Part shown: positions 51,374 through 59,813 of the stretch, piece after piece
How the letters are laid out: each line of letters opens with the position of its first letter
Numbering within the stretch: the first letter of the stretch is position 1
Assembly: GCF_026967925.1 (NCBI RefSeq)
Contig: NZ_JAPVBI010000003.1
Span: 313,070-377,069, forward strand
Direction of reading: 5' to 3'
From: Modestobacter sp. VKM Ac-2985
GTDB taxonomy: Bacteria > Actinomycetota > Actinomycetes > Mycobacteriales > Geodermatophilaceae
Length of the DNA stretch: 64,000 nucleotides
The notes under the pieces: model-generated
Seen by the model: only the letters and a program-made list of their open reading frames with translations
Told to the model about the DNA's origin: nothing
Databases searched by the model: none
Position numbers and translations under genes: made by a program

Positions 51374-52141
51374 TCAGGCCACCGTCCGCACCGCCTCCAG
51401 CTGCTGGGTGAAGTGGGCCGCGAGCGCGTCGGCGACCCGCGCCACGCACAGCTCCCCGATGGCGGTGGACAGCCCGTGCGGGTCGCCCATGATCCCGACG
51501 TCGGAGATGGCCCCGATGCCGCCGGTGAACAACCGCTGGAGCAGGTCGTCGTCCACCGGCCCGGTGTACCCCGGGACCAGGCGCTCGGTGCGCACCTGCC
51601 CGGGCCGGAGGAGGGCGTAGACGGAGGACTCCGCGACGTCGGCGTGACCGCCGACCCCCTCCGGGTCCCCACCGGCGTCGGCGACGGCGGACCGCCAGAT
51701 GTCGACCAGGCCGAGGAGGTCGGAGTAGACGACCACCCGGCAGTCCGGCCCCACGGCGGCGTCCAGCCGCTCGGCCATCTCGGCCAGTGGCGCGAAGTTC
51801 CCACCGTGGGCGGAGAAGCAGAGGATCGACCGGAAGCCGTGCGCGGCGAGGCTCTGGCAGTAGTCGGTGTAGACGGCCTCGAAGGTCTCCGGGCGCAGAC
51901 TGATCGTGCCGGCGAAGCCCATGTGGTGCGGCGAGACGCCCACCCGGATGGTCGGGGCGACCAGCGCCGTCCCCAGCCGCTGGGCCAGCTCCACCGCCAG
52001 CCGGTCGGCGTGCACCGCGTCCACGTCCAGCGGCAGGTGGGGGCCGTGCTGCTCCACCGCCCCACAGGGCACGATGACGTCGCACCGCCCGTCCGCGAGC
52101 GCGGCCTGCACCTCTTCGTAGGTCATCGTCTCGAGCAGCAC
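51374..52141 (-). CDS. Creatininase family amidohydrolase
   Basis: 255-aa metal-dependent amidase. Metal and catalytic motifs: PCGAVEQHGPHLPLDVDAVH (Glu, His, Asp ligands), PHHMGFAGTISL, FSAHGGNFAPL and GGHADVAESS. The family includes creatininase, MftE and FAPy deformylase-like enzymes that open cyclic amides or cleave formamides. GTG at 52141 is selected because AGGAG lies 5-6 nt upstream and matches the normal N-terminus (YEEVQAAL). Upstream of the ROK gene (65 bp) and downstream of a RidA gene, so possibly part of a sugar-amide or N-heterocycle route. Confidence 0.82.
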   Translation of the reverse strand: MLLETMTYEEVQAALADGRCDVIVPCGAVEQHGPHLPLDVDAVHADRLAVELAQRLGTALVAPTIRVGVSPHHMGFAGTISLRPETFEAVYTDYCQSLAAHGFRSILCFSAHGGNFAPLAEMAERLDAAVGPDCRVVVYSDLLGLVDIWRSAVADAGGDPEGVGGHADVAESSVYALLRPGQVRTERLVPGYTGPVDDDLLQRLFTGGIGAISDVGIMGDPHGLSTAIGELCVARVADALAAHFTQQLEAVRTVA

Positions 52142-52175
52142 GTCGTCTCCTGTGGGTCGTGGTCGGGGCTCGGGC

Positions 52176-52640
52176 TCACGTGGTGATGCGGACGACGGCC
52201 TCGATCTCCACCGCGATGTCGAACGGGAGCTCGGCCATGCCGACCGCGGACCGGGCACCCCGGCCGGCGTCGCCGAGCACGTCGACGAAGAGGTCCGAGC
52301 AGCCGTCGATCACGGCGGGGGTGCGGTTGAAGCCGGGCCGGCAGTTGACCATGCCGAAGAGCTTGACCACCTGACGCACCCGACCGAGGTCCCCGAGCTC
52401 GGCGCGGACCGCGGCGAGCAGCTGCAGCCCGGTGAGCCGGGCTGCCTCCCGGGCGGTCTCCAGGTCCAGGCCGCCGTCGCCGACCTTGCCGGTGATCAGC
52501 GTGCCGTCGGGTCGGACCGGGCCCATCCCGGAGAGGAACAGCAGGTCCCCGGCGGCCATGACCGGCAGGTAGTTGCCGCCCGGCCCCATCGGGGTGGGCA
52601 GCTCCAGGCCCAGGTCGCGGAGCCGTGCGTCGACGTCCAT
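52176..52640 (-). CDS. RidA (YjgF/YER057c) family protein
   Basis: 154-aa trimeric protein of the Rid family, a subgroup with the LGLELPTPMGPGGNYLPVMA start, FLSGMGPVRPDG, and EIEAVVRI end. RidA itself deaminates reactive enamine or imine intermediates; subgroups lacking the catalytic Arg are thought to act in catabolic pathways. The expected Arg near the end appears as CRPGFNRTP in the middle but I cannot match it confidently. ATG at 52640 gives the usual length. First gene of the RidA-creatininase-ROK run, 34 bp before the next gene. Confidence 0.82.
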   Translation of the reverse strand: MDVDARLRDLGLELPTPMGPGGNYLPVMAAGDLLFLSGMGPVRPDGTLITGKVGDGGLDLETAREAARLTGLQLLAAVRAELGDLGRVRQVVKLFGMVNCRPGFNRTPAVIDGCSDLFVDVLGDAGRGARSAVGMAELPFDIAVEIEAVVRITT

Positions 52641-52709
52641 GGGCGCATCCTGTCCTGTCCGAGCGTGGAACGGGAGTGCTGCCGCCGACCGGACTGGGAA
52701 CATGACCGG

Positions 52710-54254
52710 GTGCTGCTCGCCGACGTCCTCGCCGCGTCCACCGCGGTCACGGCCACCCGGTCCCGCACCGCCAAGGCCGCGGCCATCGCCATGCTGCTGC
52801 GGGCGGCGGACCCCGAGGAGGTCGTGCCGGTCACCGGATGGCTGGCCGGGGAGCCGCGCCAGGGGCGGCTCGGGGTCGGCTGGCGCACCCTGTCCCGGCT
52901 GGGCGGGGGTGCCGCGGACGCGCCGACGCTGACCGTCCCGGGGGTCGACGCGGCGCTGACCGAGCTGGCCGGGACGGCGGGGGCCGGGTCGGCGGCGCGG
53001 CGCGACGCCGTCCTCGGCGGGCTGCTGGCCGCGGCCACCCCGGAGGAGCACCACTTCCTGGTCCGGCTGCTCACCGGCGAGCTCCGCCAGGGTGCACTGG
53101 AGGGCGTCGTGCTGGACGCGGTCGCCGCTGCGGCCGAGGTGCCGGCCGCCGTCGTCCGCCGGGCCTTCATGCTGTCCGGCCGGCTGCCGGAGACCGCCGC
53201 GTTGGCGCTGACCGGTGGGGTGGCGGCGCTGGCGGCGGTGCGGCTGGAGGTGGGCCGCCCGGTGCGGCCGATGCTGGCCAGTCCCGGGTCCTCGCTGGAC
53301 GCGGCGCTCGCCGACCTCGGCGCGGAGGTGACCGTCGAGTTCAAGCTCGACGGCGCCCGCATCCAGGTGCACCGGGACGGCGACGTCGTCCGGGTGTGGA
53401 CCCGTTCGCTGCGGGAGGTGACCGACGGCGTGCCGGAGCTGGTGGAGCGGATCCGGGCGCTGCCGTGCGAGACCGCGGTGCTGGACGGGGAGACCCTCGC
53501 GCTGGACGACGACGGCCGGCCGCGCGCCTTCCAGGACACGATGAGCCGCTTCGGCAGCGACAGCGCGGACGCCGGCGTGCTGCTCAGCCCGTTCTTCTTC
53601 GACGCGCTGCACCTGGACGGCCGGGACCTGCTGGACGAGCCGTTGGCGGTGCGGCTGGACGCGCTGGCCGGGCTGCTGGCCGACGACGCGCACGCGGCGC
53701 TGCGGATGCCCGGCGTGCGCCGGCCCACCCCGGAGGAGGCGGCCGGCGTTCTCGACGGCGCGCTGACCGCCGGGCACGAGGGGGTGGTGGTGAAGGCACT
53801 GGACGCGCCGTACGCCGCCGGGCGCCGCGGCAAGGCGTGGCAGAAGGTGAAGCCGGTGCACACCCTGGACCTGGTGGTGCTCGGCGCGGAGTGGGGGTAC
53901 GGCCGGCGCGCGGGTTCGCTCTCCAACATCCACCTCGGCGCCCGCGACCCCGACGGCGGTGAGCCGGTGATGGTCGGCAAGACGTTCAAGGGGATGACCG
54001 ACGAGCTGCTGGCCTGGCAGACCCGGACGTTCCCGGGGCACGCCGCCGAGCAGCCGGAGTGGGGTGTGCTGCTGCGCCCGGAGCTGGTGGTGGAGATCGC
54101 CGTGGACGGCGCCCAGCGCAGCACCCGCTACCCCGGCGGGGTCGCGCTGCGGTTCGCCCGGGTGCTGCGCTACCGCCCGGACAAGTCCCCGGCCGAGGCC
54201 GACACCATCGACGCGGTGCGTGCCCTGCTCGCCGGCGGGCCGGCGGCCGACTGA
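52710..54254 (+). CDS. ATP-dependent DNA ligase (LigB type)
   Basis: 514-aa ligase like the mycobacterial LigB. N-terminal helical DNA-binding part (residues 1-190), then the nucleotidyltransferase with motif I EFKLDGARIQVHR (Lys212 takes AMP), motif III WTRSLREVTDG, motif IV GHEGVVVKALDAPY and V AWQKVKPVHTLDLVV, then an OB domain (GKTFKGMTDELLAWQ, STRYPGGVALRFARV). Role in repair ligation of nicks. Start GTG at 52710; an ATG at 52702 is out of frame. Divergent from RidA, convergent with a small membrane protein gene. Confidence 0.92.
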   Translation: MLLADVLAASTAVTATRSRTAKAAAIAMLLRAADPEEVVPVTGWLAGEPRQGRLGVGWRTLSRLGGGAADAPTLTVPGVDAALTELAGTAGAGSAARRDAVLGGLLAAATPEEHHFLVRLLTGELRQGALEGVVLDAVAAAAEVPAAVVRRAFMLSGRLPETAALALTGGVAALAAVRLEVGRPVRPMLASPGSSLDAALADLGAEVTVEFKLDGARIQVHRDGDVVRVWTRSLREVTDGVPELVERIRALPCETAVLDGETLALDDDGRPRAFQDTMSRFGSDSADAGVLLSPFFFDALHLDGRDLLDEPLAVRLDALAGLLADDAHAALRMPGVRRPTPEEAAGVLDGALTAGHEGVVVKALDAPYAAGRRGKAWQKVKPVHTLDLVVLGAEWGYGRRAGSLSNIHLGARDPDGGEPVMVGKTFKGMTDELLAWQTRTFPGHAAEQPEWGVLLRPELVVEIAVDGAQRSTRYPGGVALRFARVLRYRPDKSPAEADTIDAVRALLAGGPAAD

Positions 54255-54263
54255 CCGGGTCGG

Positions 54264-54641
54264 TCAGCGGCGGTGCCAGTGGGCGGCGCCGGCGGCGGCC
54301 AGCCCGAGGACGGTCATCGACAGCCCGACGCTCCGGTCGGCCACGTCCCCGCCGCGCCGGCCCACCAGGACGGCGGCTCCGTCCAGCGCGGTGAGCAGCA
54401 GGGTGACCTCCGTGGTGCGCCGGGCCTGGGGCACGGGGGTGACCAGCAACGCCGCGCCCATCGCGATGTTCCGGGCGGCGATCAACCGGACCAGCAGCGG
54501 GAGGGCGACGTCGTTGCTGCTGGCGCGCTGGTCGACCCCCAGCACCCGGGTCATCGCCCGGGGTGCGAACAGGGCGCCGGTGCCCAACCAGATCGACAGC
54601 GTCCCGATGCTCTTGCGGGTCACGTCCCAGTTCAACGTCAT
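54264..54641 (-). CDS. Small membrane protein
   Basis: 125-aa protein with three to four hydrophobic segments (SIGTLSIWLGTGALFAP, LLVRLIAARNIAMGAALLVT, MTVLGLAAAGAAHW). It resembles DUF4267-like membrane proteins, whose role is not known. ATG at 54641 overlaps the stop of the upstream gene (ATGA), so the two are co-translated. Convergent with the DNA ligase gene 10 bp away. Confidence 0.7.
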   Translation of the reverse strand: MTLNWDVTRKSIGTLSIWLGTGALFAPRAMTRVLGVDQRASSNDVALPLLVRLIAARNIAMGAALLVTPVPQARRTTEVTLLLTALDGAAVLVGRRGGDVADRSVGLSMTVLGLAAAGAAHWHRR

Positions 54642-55219
54642 GCCCGGCTGGTGCCCGGCTGCCCGGCCCGCCAACCGGTCGCCACCAGGACGAGCACGAA
54701 CGCCAGGTACGGCAGCGTGGCCGTGCTGGCCACGAAGTCGCTGACGGTGGCGACGGCGAAGGCTCCGACGTCGGGTGAGTCCAGTGGCCCCAGCACCCGG
54801 TCGAAGCCCAGCGCCGCCACGGAGGCCGGCAGGGTCAGCAGCGCGGACACCGCTCCCCCGGTGACCACCCCGGCCAGCACCGTCCCGGGCGCTCGCCGCA
54901 CGGCCCGCACCGCGAGCGCGACCCCGCGCCGCAGCGCACCGGAGGGGGTGAGCCGCCCGCCGTCGAGCAGGCCGGCGACCGCCCCGGTCACCCACAGCTG
55001 GGCGACCAGGCCGGTCAGGAACCCGACGACGTCGACGGCCAGTGCGGTCCAGAGCCGGGGGTCGTCCCAGACCAGGACGTGCCGCAGCACGTCGGGGACG
55101 GCGTTGACCGCGGCGGCGGCCGCGGCGGCGAGGAAGGCGGCCGGGGCGTGCCGGCGCAGCAGCCGGACCGCCGTGCCGAGGGTGCCGCCCGTCCCCTGCG
55201 CTGGCGCCCCCTCGCTCAC
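54638..55219 (-). CDS. Hypothetical multi-pass membrane protein
   Basis: 193-aa protein with about five hydrophobic segments (AAFLAAAAAAAVNAVPDVL, LWTALAVDVVGFLTGLVAQL, APGTVLAGVVTGGAVSALL, LPYLAFVLVLVATGW). I do not recognise a family; the pattern resembles glycerophosphoryl-diester-phosphodiesterase-type membrane domains, but this is weak. The GTG at 55219 overlaps the stop of the methyltransferase gene, and its stop overlaps the next ATG. Confidence 0.65.
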   Translation of the reverse strand: MSEGAPAQGTGGTLGTAVRLLRRHAPAAFLAAAAAAAVNAVPDVLRHVLVWDDPRLWTALAVDVVGFLTGLVAQLWVTGAVAGLLDGGRLTPSGALRRGVALAVRAVRRAPGTVLAGVVTGGAVSALLTLPASVAALGFDRVLGPLDSPDVGAFAVATVSDFVASTATLPYLAFVLVLVATGWRAGQPGTSRA

Positions 55220-55890
55220 GACCGGGTGGCGACGAGCGCCGTCCAGCAGCCGGCCAGCCGGGTCTCCTGGGAAGTGACCGTCAGCCCGGCGGCGCGGCAC
55301 GCCTCGGCCATGGCCGCCGGGGTCGGGCGGTCGCCGTCGGCCGGGTGGGCGGAGACCGCGCGGAGCACCCGGCTGTCGATGAACCGGGCGGTCATCTCGC
55401 AGGAGTAGAGCCGGCCGCCGGGGCGCAGCACCCGCGCCGCCTCGGCCACCACCGCCCGCCAGTCGTCGGTGTGGTGCAGCACGTGCCAGCCGAACACCGC
55501 GTCGTAGGAGGCGTCCGCTGCGCTCAGCCGGGTCGCGTCGCCCTCGCTGACCTGCACCCGGTCGCCGAGGTCGCGCACCGCGGCACGGCAGTCCGCCACG
55601 CTGGCGGGGAACAGCTCGACCCCGTCGGCGTGCGCGGCCTGGAAGGTGTCCAGCGCCGACCGCAGGCCGGTGCCGCGACGGCCGGTGCCCAGCTCCAGCA
55701 CCCGGCCGTCGGGCACCGGCCCGCCGAGCCGGAGCAGCAGCCGGGCCTCGATGCGGGCCTGGACGAGCGCCCGCAGCCGGGCGTCGACCCACAGCCGGGT
55801 GCCGTCGACGAACGTGGGTGGGACGCCGGGTGCCCGGTCGCCGCGTGAGGTGGCCGGGCCGGACGAGGAGTGCTCGGGGAGGTCAGGCAC
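55216..55890 (-). CDS. SAM-dependent methyltransferase
   Basis: 224-aa class I methyltransferase. SAM motif I VLELGTGRRGTGL, acidic loop VELFPASV, motif II GDATRLSAADASYDAVFGWH (Asp and DAVFGWHVLHH), and LRPGGRLYSCEM typical of motif III. The target is unknown; UbiE-like and phospholipid methyltransferases look like this. Start GTG at 55890. First of three overlapping genes that end with two small membrane proteins. Confidence 0.82.
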   Translation of the reverse strand: MPDLPEHSSSGPATSRGDRAPGVPPTFVDGTRLWVDARLRALVQARIEARLLLRLGGPVPDGRVLELGTGRRGTGLRSALDTFQAAHADGVELFPASVADCRAAVRDLGDRVQVSEGDATRLSAADASYDAVFGWHVLHHTDDWRAVVAEAARVLRPGGRLYSCEMTARFIDSRVLRAVSAHPADGDRPTPAAMAEACRAAGLTVTSQETRLAGCWTALVATRS

Positions 55891-55966
55891 GCCAGCCGGT
55901 GTGCCCGCCGGGAACCGGGCGAAACGGGACGGCGTCCACGGACGGTGCCACCGGTGGTGGTGGCGG

Positions 55967-57106
55967 TCAGCTCGCGGGGGTGCTGGCGTGCCGGCGCCGG
56001 CCTCCGCGCGCCGTCGAGCCCGGGTCCGCCAGGAGGAGGAGCGCCCCGATGCCGACGGGCAGCCACAGGCTGACCAGCCGGTAGACCAGCACGGCCGGCA
56101 CCGCCTCGCTGGCCGGCAGGCCGGCGACGGCGATCAGCGCGGAGGCCAGTGCCGCCTCCACGACCCCGATGCCACCGGGGGTCAGCCGCGCCGAGGAGGC
56201 CAGTGCGCCGGCGGCCCAGGCGAGCAGCAGGCCCTGCCACGGGATCGGCGCACCCACGGCCACCAGGGCCAGGGCCAGGGCAGCGACGTCCAGCACCCAG
56301 TTGGCCAACGCGAACAGGCCGGCGGCGGTCGCGGTACCGAAGGACAGCCGGAAGGCGCCCAGTGAGGTCAGCAGCTCGTCGATCCGCCGCGCGACGTCCC
56401 GTCCGCGCAGCGACCGGACCCACCGGGCCAGCAGGGTGACGACGCGCGTGGCGAGCCGGACGACGACGGTGCGCGACCGCTCGTGCCGGAGCACCAGCAC
56501 GAGGCACAGCACCGGCACGACGCCGGCCGCGGTGGCGAAGAAGGCGCCGAGCGCCCCCCACAGCGACCCGGTCGCCGCGGACCCCACAGCCAGGACGACC
56601 GCCAACGTGGCCGTGGCTGCGATCCCGGAGACCGCCAGCGCCCAGCCCACCAGCGCAGGGCTGTTGCCGAGCGCGTGCAGCCGGCGGTAGGTGTACGCCG
56701 CGCTCGCCGGGGCTCCGGCCACCGGCACCGTCGAGGCGATGGTGTTGCCCGCGTAGATGGTGGTCGTGGCGTGGCGCAGCGGGACGGTGCCACCGCCCGC
56801 GCGCACCAGCACGAGCTGCTGCAGGACCAGGAAGTGCAGGGAGAGGAACTGGGTCAGAGCGGCGAGGGCGACCCACGACCACGCGATGCCGACCAGGCCG
56901 TCCCACCACTCGGCGATCCGGTCGTGGAAGACGACGATCCCGACACCGACCGCGACGAGCAGGACGGCCCGCAGCACGATGTTCCGCACCCGCCGGCGAG
57001 CGCTCCGGCGACCGGTCGGAGACGCCCCGGAGGCCGGGCCCTGCGCCTGCGGCGCCCCCGTCACTCCTCCTCCGCTCACACACACATGGTCGTCGTCCCC
57101 ACACAT
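55967..57106 (-). CDS. UPF0104/AglD-like integral membrane protein
   Basis: About 379 aa with eight or so membrane helices. The lysylphosphatidylglycerol-synthase-like transmembrane family is indicated by TTTIYAGNTIASTVPVAGAP, ASAAYTYRRLHALG, and SSARLTPGGIGVVEAALASA with LVYRLVSLWLPVGIGALLLL at the end. Members flip or modify lipids or assist glycosyl transfer; no single role is proven. The start is uncertain: ATG at 57106 is used, GTG at 57064 has GGAGGA too near, and the frame is open to a GTG at 57199. Three CACACAT copies lie around the start. Confidence 0.75.
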   Translation of the reverse strand: MCGDDDHVCVSGGGVTGAPQAQGPASGASPTGRRSARRRVRNIVLRAVLLVAVGVGIVVFHDRIAEWWDGLVGIAWSWVALAALTQFLSLHFLVLQQLVLVRAGGGTVPLRHATTTIYAGNTIASTVPVAGAPASAAYTYRRLHALGNSPALVGWALAVSGIAATATLAVVLAVGSAATGSLWGALGAFFATAAGVVPVLCLVLVLRHERSRTVVVRLATRVVTLLARWVRSLRGRDVARRIDELLTSLGAFRLSFGTATAAGLFALANWVLDVAALALALVAVGAPIPWQGLLLAWAAGALASSARLTPGGIGVVEAALASALIAVAGLPASEAVPAVLVYRLVSLWLPVGIGALLLLADPGSTARGGRRRHASTPAS

Positions 57107-57117
57107 CCGGCACACAT
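57081..57117. repeat. Three CACACAT motifs
   Basis: CACACAT at 57081-57087, 57100-57106 and 57111-57117 (ATGTGTG on the minus strand) around the possible start of the UPF0104 gene. Irregular spacing; perhaps regulatory, perhaps chance. Confidence 0.5.
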
Positions 57118-57224
57118 CAGGGGTCGGCGAGCGGTCGGGCACCTCCAGATGGTGTGCGCTGGCGGCGGGTTCCGTGACCGGGACCCGCCACCAGCGCACA
57201 GTGCTCAGGAGCGGGCGGCCGGGG

Positions 57225-58253
57225 TCAGGCGGAGGCGACCTTCGGGGCGACCTCTGTGCCGAGGAGCTCGATGCCGCGGAGCAGGTCGGCGTGCGCGAGC
57301 CGGGGGTTGGTCATCTGCAAGGAGATCCGGTCGACGCCGCCGAGCTGCCCGGAGATCCGGACGAGCTTCTCCGCCACGGTGTCCGGGTCGCCCATGAAGA
57401 AGGCGCCGTTCGGCCCGCTCGTGGCGTCGAACTGGGCCCGGGACGGCTGGGAGAAGCCGCGCTCGCGGGAGATCTTGGCGAACATCTCGTGCCACCCCGG
57501 GTAGATGGTGTCCGCGGCCACCTGGTCGCTGTCGGCGACGAAGCCGAACACGTGCAGCCCCACCTGGAGCTTCTCGGGGGCGTGCCCGGCCTGCGCACCG
57601 GCGCGGCGGTAGAGGTCGATGAGCGGCGCGAACTGGCGGGGCTCGCCGCCGATGATCGCCACCATGAGCGGCAGGCCCAGCAGGCCGGCCCGGGCGAAGG
57701 ACTCCGGGCTGCCGCCGACGCCGACCCAGACCGGCAGCGGGTCCTGCAGTGGCCGCGGGTAGACGCCCTGGCCGGTCAGCGCCGGGCGGTGCCGGCCGGA
57801 CCAGGTCACCTGCTCGGAGTCGCGGATCTTCAGCAGCAGGTCGAGCTTCTCGCTGAACAGCGTGTCGTAGTCGCCCAGCGAGAGCCCGAACAGCGGGAAG
57901 GCCTCGGTGAACGAACCGCGCCCGACGACCAGGTCGATCCGGCCCTTGGCGATCAGGTCGAGGGTGGCGAACTGCTGGAACACCCGCACCGGGTCGGCGG
58001 CGCTGAGCACGGTCACCGCGCTGCCCAGCCGGATCCGTGAGGTCCGCGCCGCGGCCGCGGCGAGGATGATCGCCGGCGCCGAGTCGTAGTACTCGCTGCG
58101 GTGGTGCTCACCGATGCCGAAGGAGTACAGCCCCACGCGATCGGCGAGCTCGATCTCCTCCAGCAGGTCAGCCATCCGCTCCTCGGGCCCGACGAGGCGC
58201 TCGGTGGTGGGGTCGGTCACTGCCGAGACGAAGCTGTCGACGCCGAGGTGCAT
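57225..58253 (-). CDS. LLM-class (luciferase-like) monooxygenase
   Basis: 342-aa flavin-dependent TIM-barrel oxidoreductase. FGIGEHHRSEYYDSAPAIIL, IRLGSAVTVLSAADPVRVFQ, GRIDLVVGRGSFTEAFPLFG and PLPVWVGVGGSPESFARAGL are typical of FMN-type members (group with alkanal monooxygenase alpha-like). It would oxidise a small organic molecule using reduced flavin from a separate reductase, absent here. GGAGG ribosome site 5-6 nt before the ATG at 58253. Confidence 0.88.
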   Translation of the reverse strand: MHLGVDSFVSAVTDPTTERLVGPEERMADLLEEIELADRVGLYSFGIGEHHRSEYYDSAPAIILAAAAARTSRIRLGSAVTVLSAADPVRVFQQFATLDLIAKGRIDLVVGRGSFTEAFPLFGLSLGDYDTLFSEKLDLLLKIRDSEQVTWSGRHRPALTGQGVYPRPLQDPLPVWVGVGGSPESFARAGLLGLPLMVAIIGGEPRQFAPLIDLYRRAGAQAGHAPEKLQVGLHVFGFVADSDQVAADTIYPGWHEMFAKISRERGFSQPSRAQFDATSGPNGAFFMGDPDTVAEKLVRISGQLGGVDRISLQMTNPRLAHADLLRGIELLGTEVAPKVASA

Positions 58254-58377
58254 GGGGTCCTCCAGAGGATGTCGCGGACGACGAGGGGCCGGCGTCCGTC
58301 AAGCGCTCAACCACTTGCCGACCGAGATCGTTCCCGGCCGGTCTCCGCGGCGCCACCCGACCGGGTAGACACGGCAC

Positions 58378-59715
58378 ATGACCGACCCCGTCGACGCCCG
58401 GCTCCCCCGCCCGGCGGACCCCGCCCACCTGGACGAGCTGCGGGCGGCCACCGACCGCGCGGCCGCCACCGCCGAACCACTCTCCTCCGCGCACGCCGGC
58501 GCCCCCGAGGAACTGCTGGCCCGGGCCGAGCAGGCGATCGAGTCGGTGTCGGCGGACCTGCTGGCGCTCAGCCACGACCTGCACGCCCACCCCGAGGAGG
58601 GGTACTCCGAACACCGATCGGCCCGGGCGGTGGCCGACCTGCTGGCTCGCTCCGGGATCGAGGCGGAGGTCGGCGCCTTCGGCCTGGAGACGGCGCTGCG
58701 GGCCAGCATCGGCAGCGGCGGTCCGACGGTGGCGGTGCTGGCCGAGTACGACGCGCTGCCCGGCATCGGCCACGGCTGCGGCCACAACGTCATCTGCGCG
58801 TCTGCCGTGGGGGCCTTCCTCGGGCTGGCCGCCGTGCTGGCCGACGGCGGGGTCGAGGGGACCGTGCTGCTGCTGGGCACCCCGGCCGAGGAGGGCGGCG
58901 GCGGCAAGGAGCTGATGGCCCGCGCCGGCGCCTTCGACGGCGTCGACGCCGTGGTGATGCTGCACCCGTTCTCCTACGACGCCGCGGTGCAGCCGTTCCT
59001 CGGCCGCCGCCAGCTGCGGGTGGTGTACACCGGCATCGCCGCGCACGCCTCGGCCCAGCCGTTCATGGGCCGCAACGCGCTGGACGCCGTGGTGGCCGGC
59101 TACACCGGCGTGGCGATGCTGCGCCAGCACGTCCCGGACACCGACCGGGTGCACGGGGTGATCACCGACGGCGGGCAGCGGCCCAACGTCGTCCCGGAGA
59201 CCGCCGAGGCGCTGTACTACGTGCGCTCCGCGATGCCGGAGACGCTGGCCGACCTGAGCCGCCGGATGGAGGCGGTCATGGCCGGCGCGGCGGCGATGAC
59301 CGGTTGCGGGTACGAGCTGTTCTGGGACGAGCTGCCGGCCTACCTGCCGATCCGGGCCAACCTGGAGCTAGCCGCCCGGTGGACCCGCCACCAGGCCCGC
59401 CGCGGCCGCACCGCCCTCCCGCCCGGGGTGACCCCGGCGTCGCTGGCCGGGTCGACCGACCTGGGCAACGTCAGCGTCCGGGTGCCCTCGATCCACCCGA
59501 TGATCGCCATCGCCGGGCCGGAGACGTCGATGCACACGACCGGCTTCGCCGCGGCCGCCGCCTCCCCGGCCGGTGACCGGGCCGTGCTCGACGGCGCGGT
59601 CGGCCTGGCGCTCACCGCGCTGGACGCGCTGGTCGACCCGGCCGTGCTCGCCGCGGCCCGGGCCGAGTTCGAGGCGGCCGGCGGCGTCCTGGAGCTGGCC
59701 GACCTGCTGGGCTGA
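58378..59715 (+). CDS. M20 family amidohydrolase (AbgA/IAA-amino acid hydrolase-like)
   Basis: 445-aa dinuclear metal hydrolase. Metal ligand and catalytic regions: LSHDLHAHPEEGYSEHRSAR, AEYDALPGIGHGCGHNVICA, LLLGTPAEEGGGGKELMARA and the dimerisation loop GIAAHASAQPFMGRNALDAV. The GIGHGCGHN pattern and length match p-aminobenzoyl-glutamate or indole-acetyl-amino-acid hydrolases that cut an amide bond. The N-terminal 45 residues are an extra helical segment. Starts at ATG 58378 and is divergent from the LLM gene. Confidence 0.88.
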   Translation: MTDPVDARLPRPADPAHLDELRAATDRAAATAEPLSSAHAGAPEELLARAEQAIESVSADLLALSHDLHAHPEEGYSEHRSARAVADLLARSGIEAEVGAFGLETALRASIGSGGPTVAVLAEYDALPGIGHGCGHNVICASAVGAFLGLAAVLADGGVEGTVLLLGTPAEEGGGGKELMARAGAFDGVDAVVMLHPFSYDAAVQPFLGRRQLRVVYTGIAAHASAQPFMGRNALDAVVAGYTGVAMLRQHVPDTDRVHGVITDGGQRPNVVPETAEALYYVRSAMPETLADLSRRMEAVMAGAAAMTGCGYELFWDELPAYLPIRANLELAARWTRHQARRGRTALPPGVTPASLAGSTDLGNVSVRVPSIHPMIAIAGPETSMHTTGFAAAAASPAGDRAVLDGAVGLALTALDALVDPAVLAAARAEFEAAGGVLELADLLG

Positions 59716-59813
59716 CGGGACCTTCGACCCGTGCGCCCGGTGGCCCGGTCCGCACACGATCGCAACCAGTGCCGGACCCCCGGCGTTCACCCGCGACCGA
59801 CAGTGTGGAGCCC

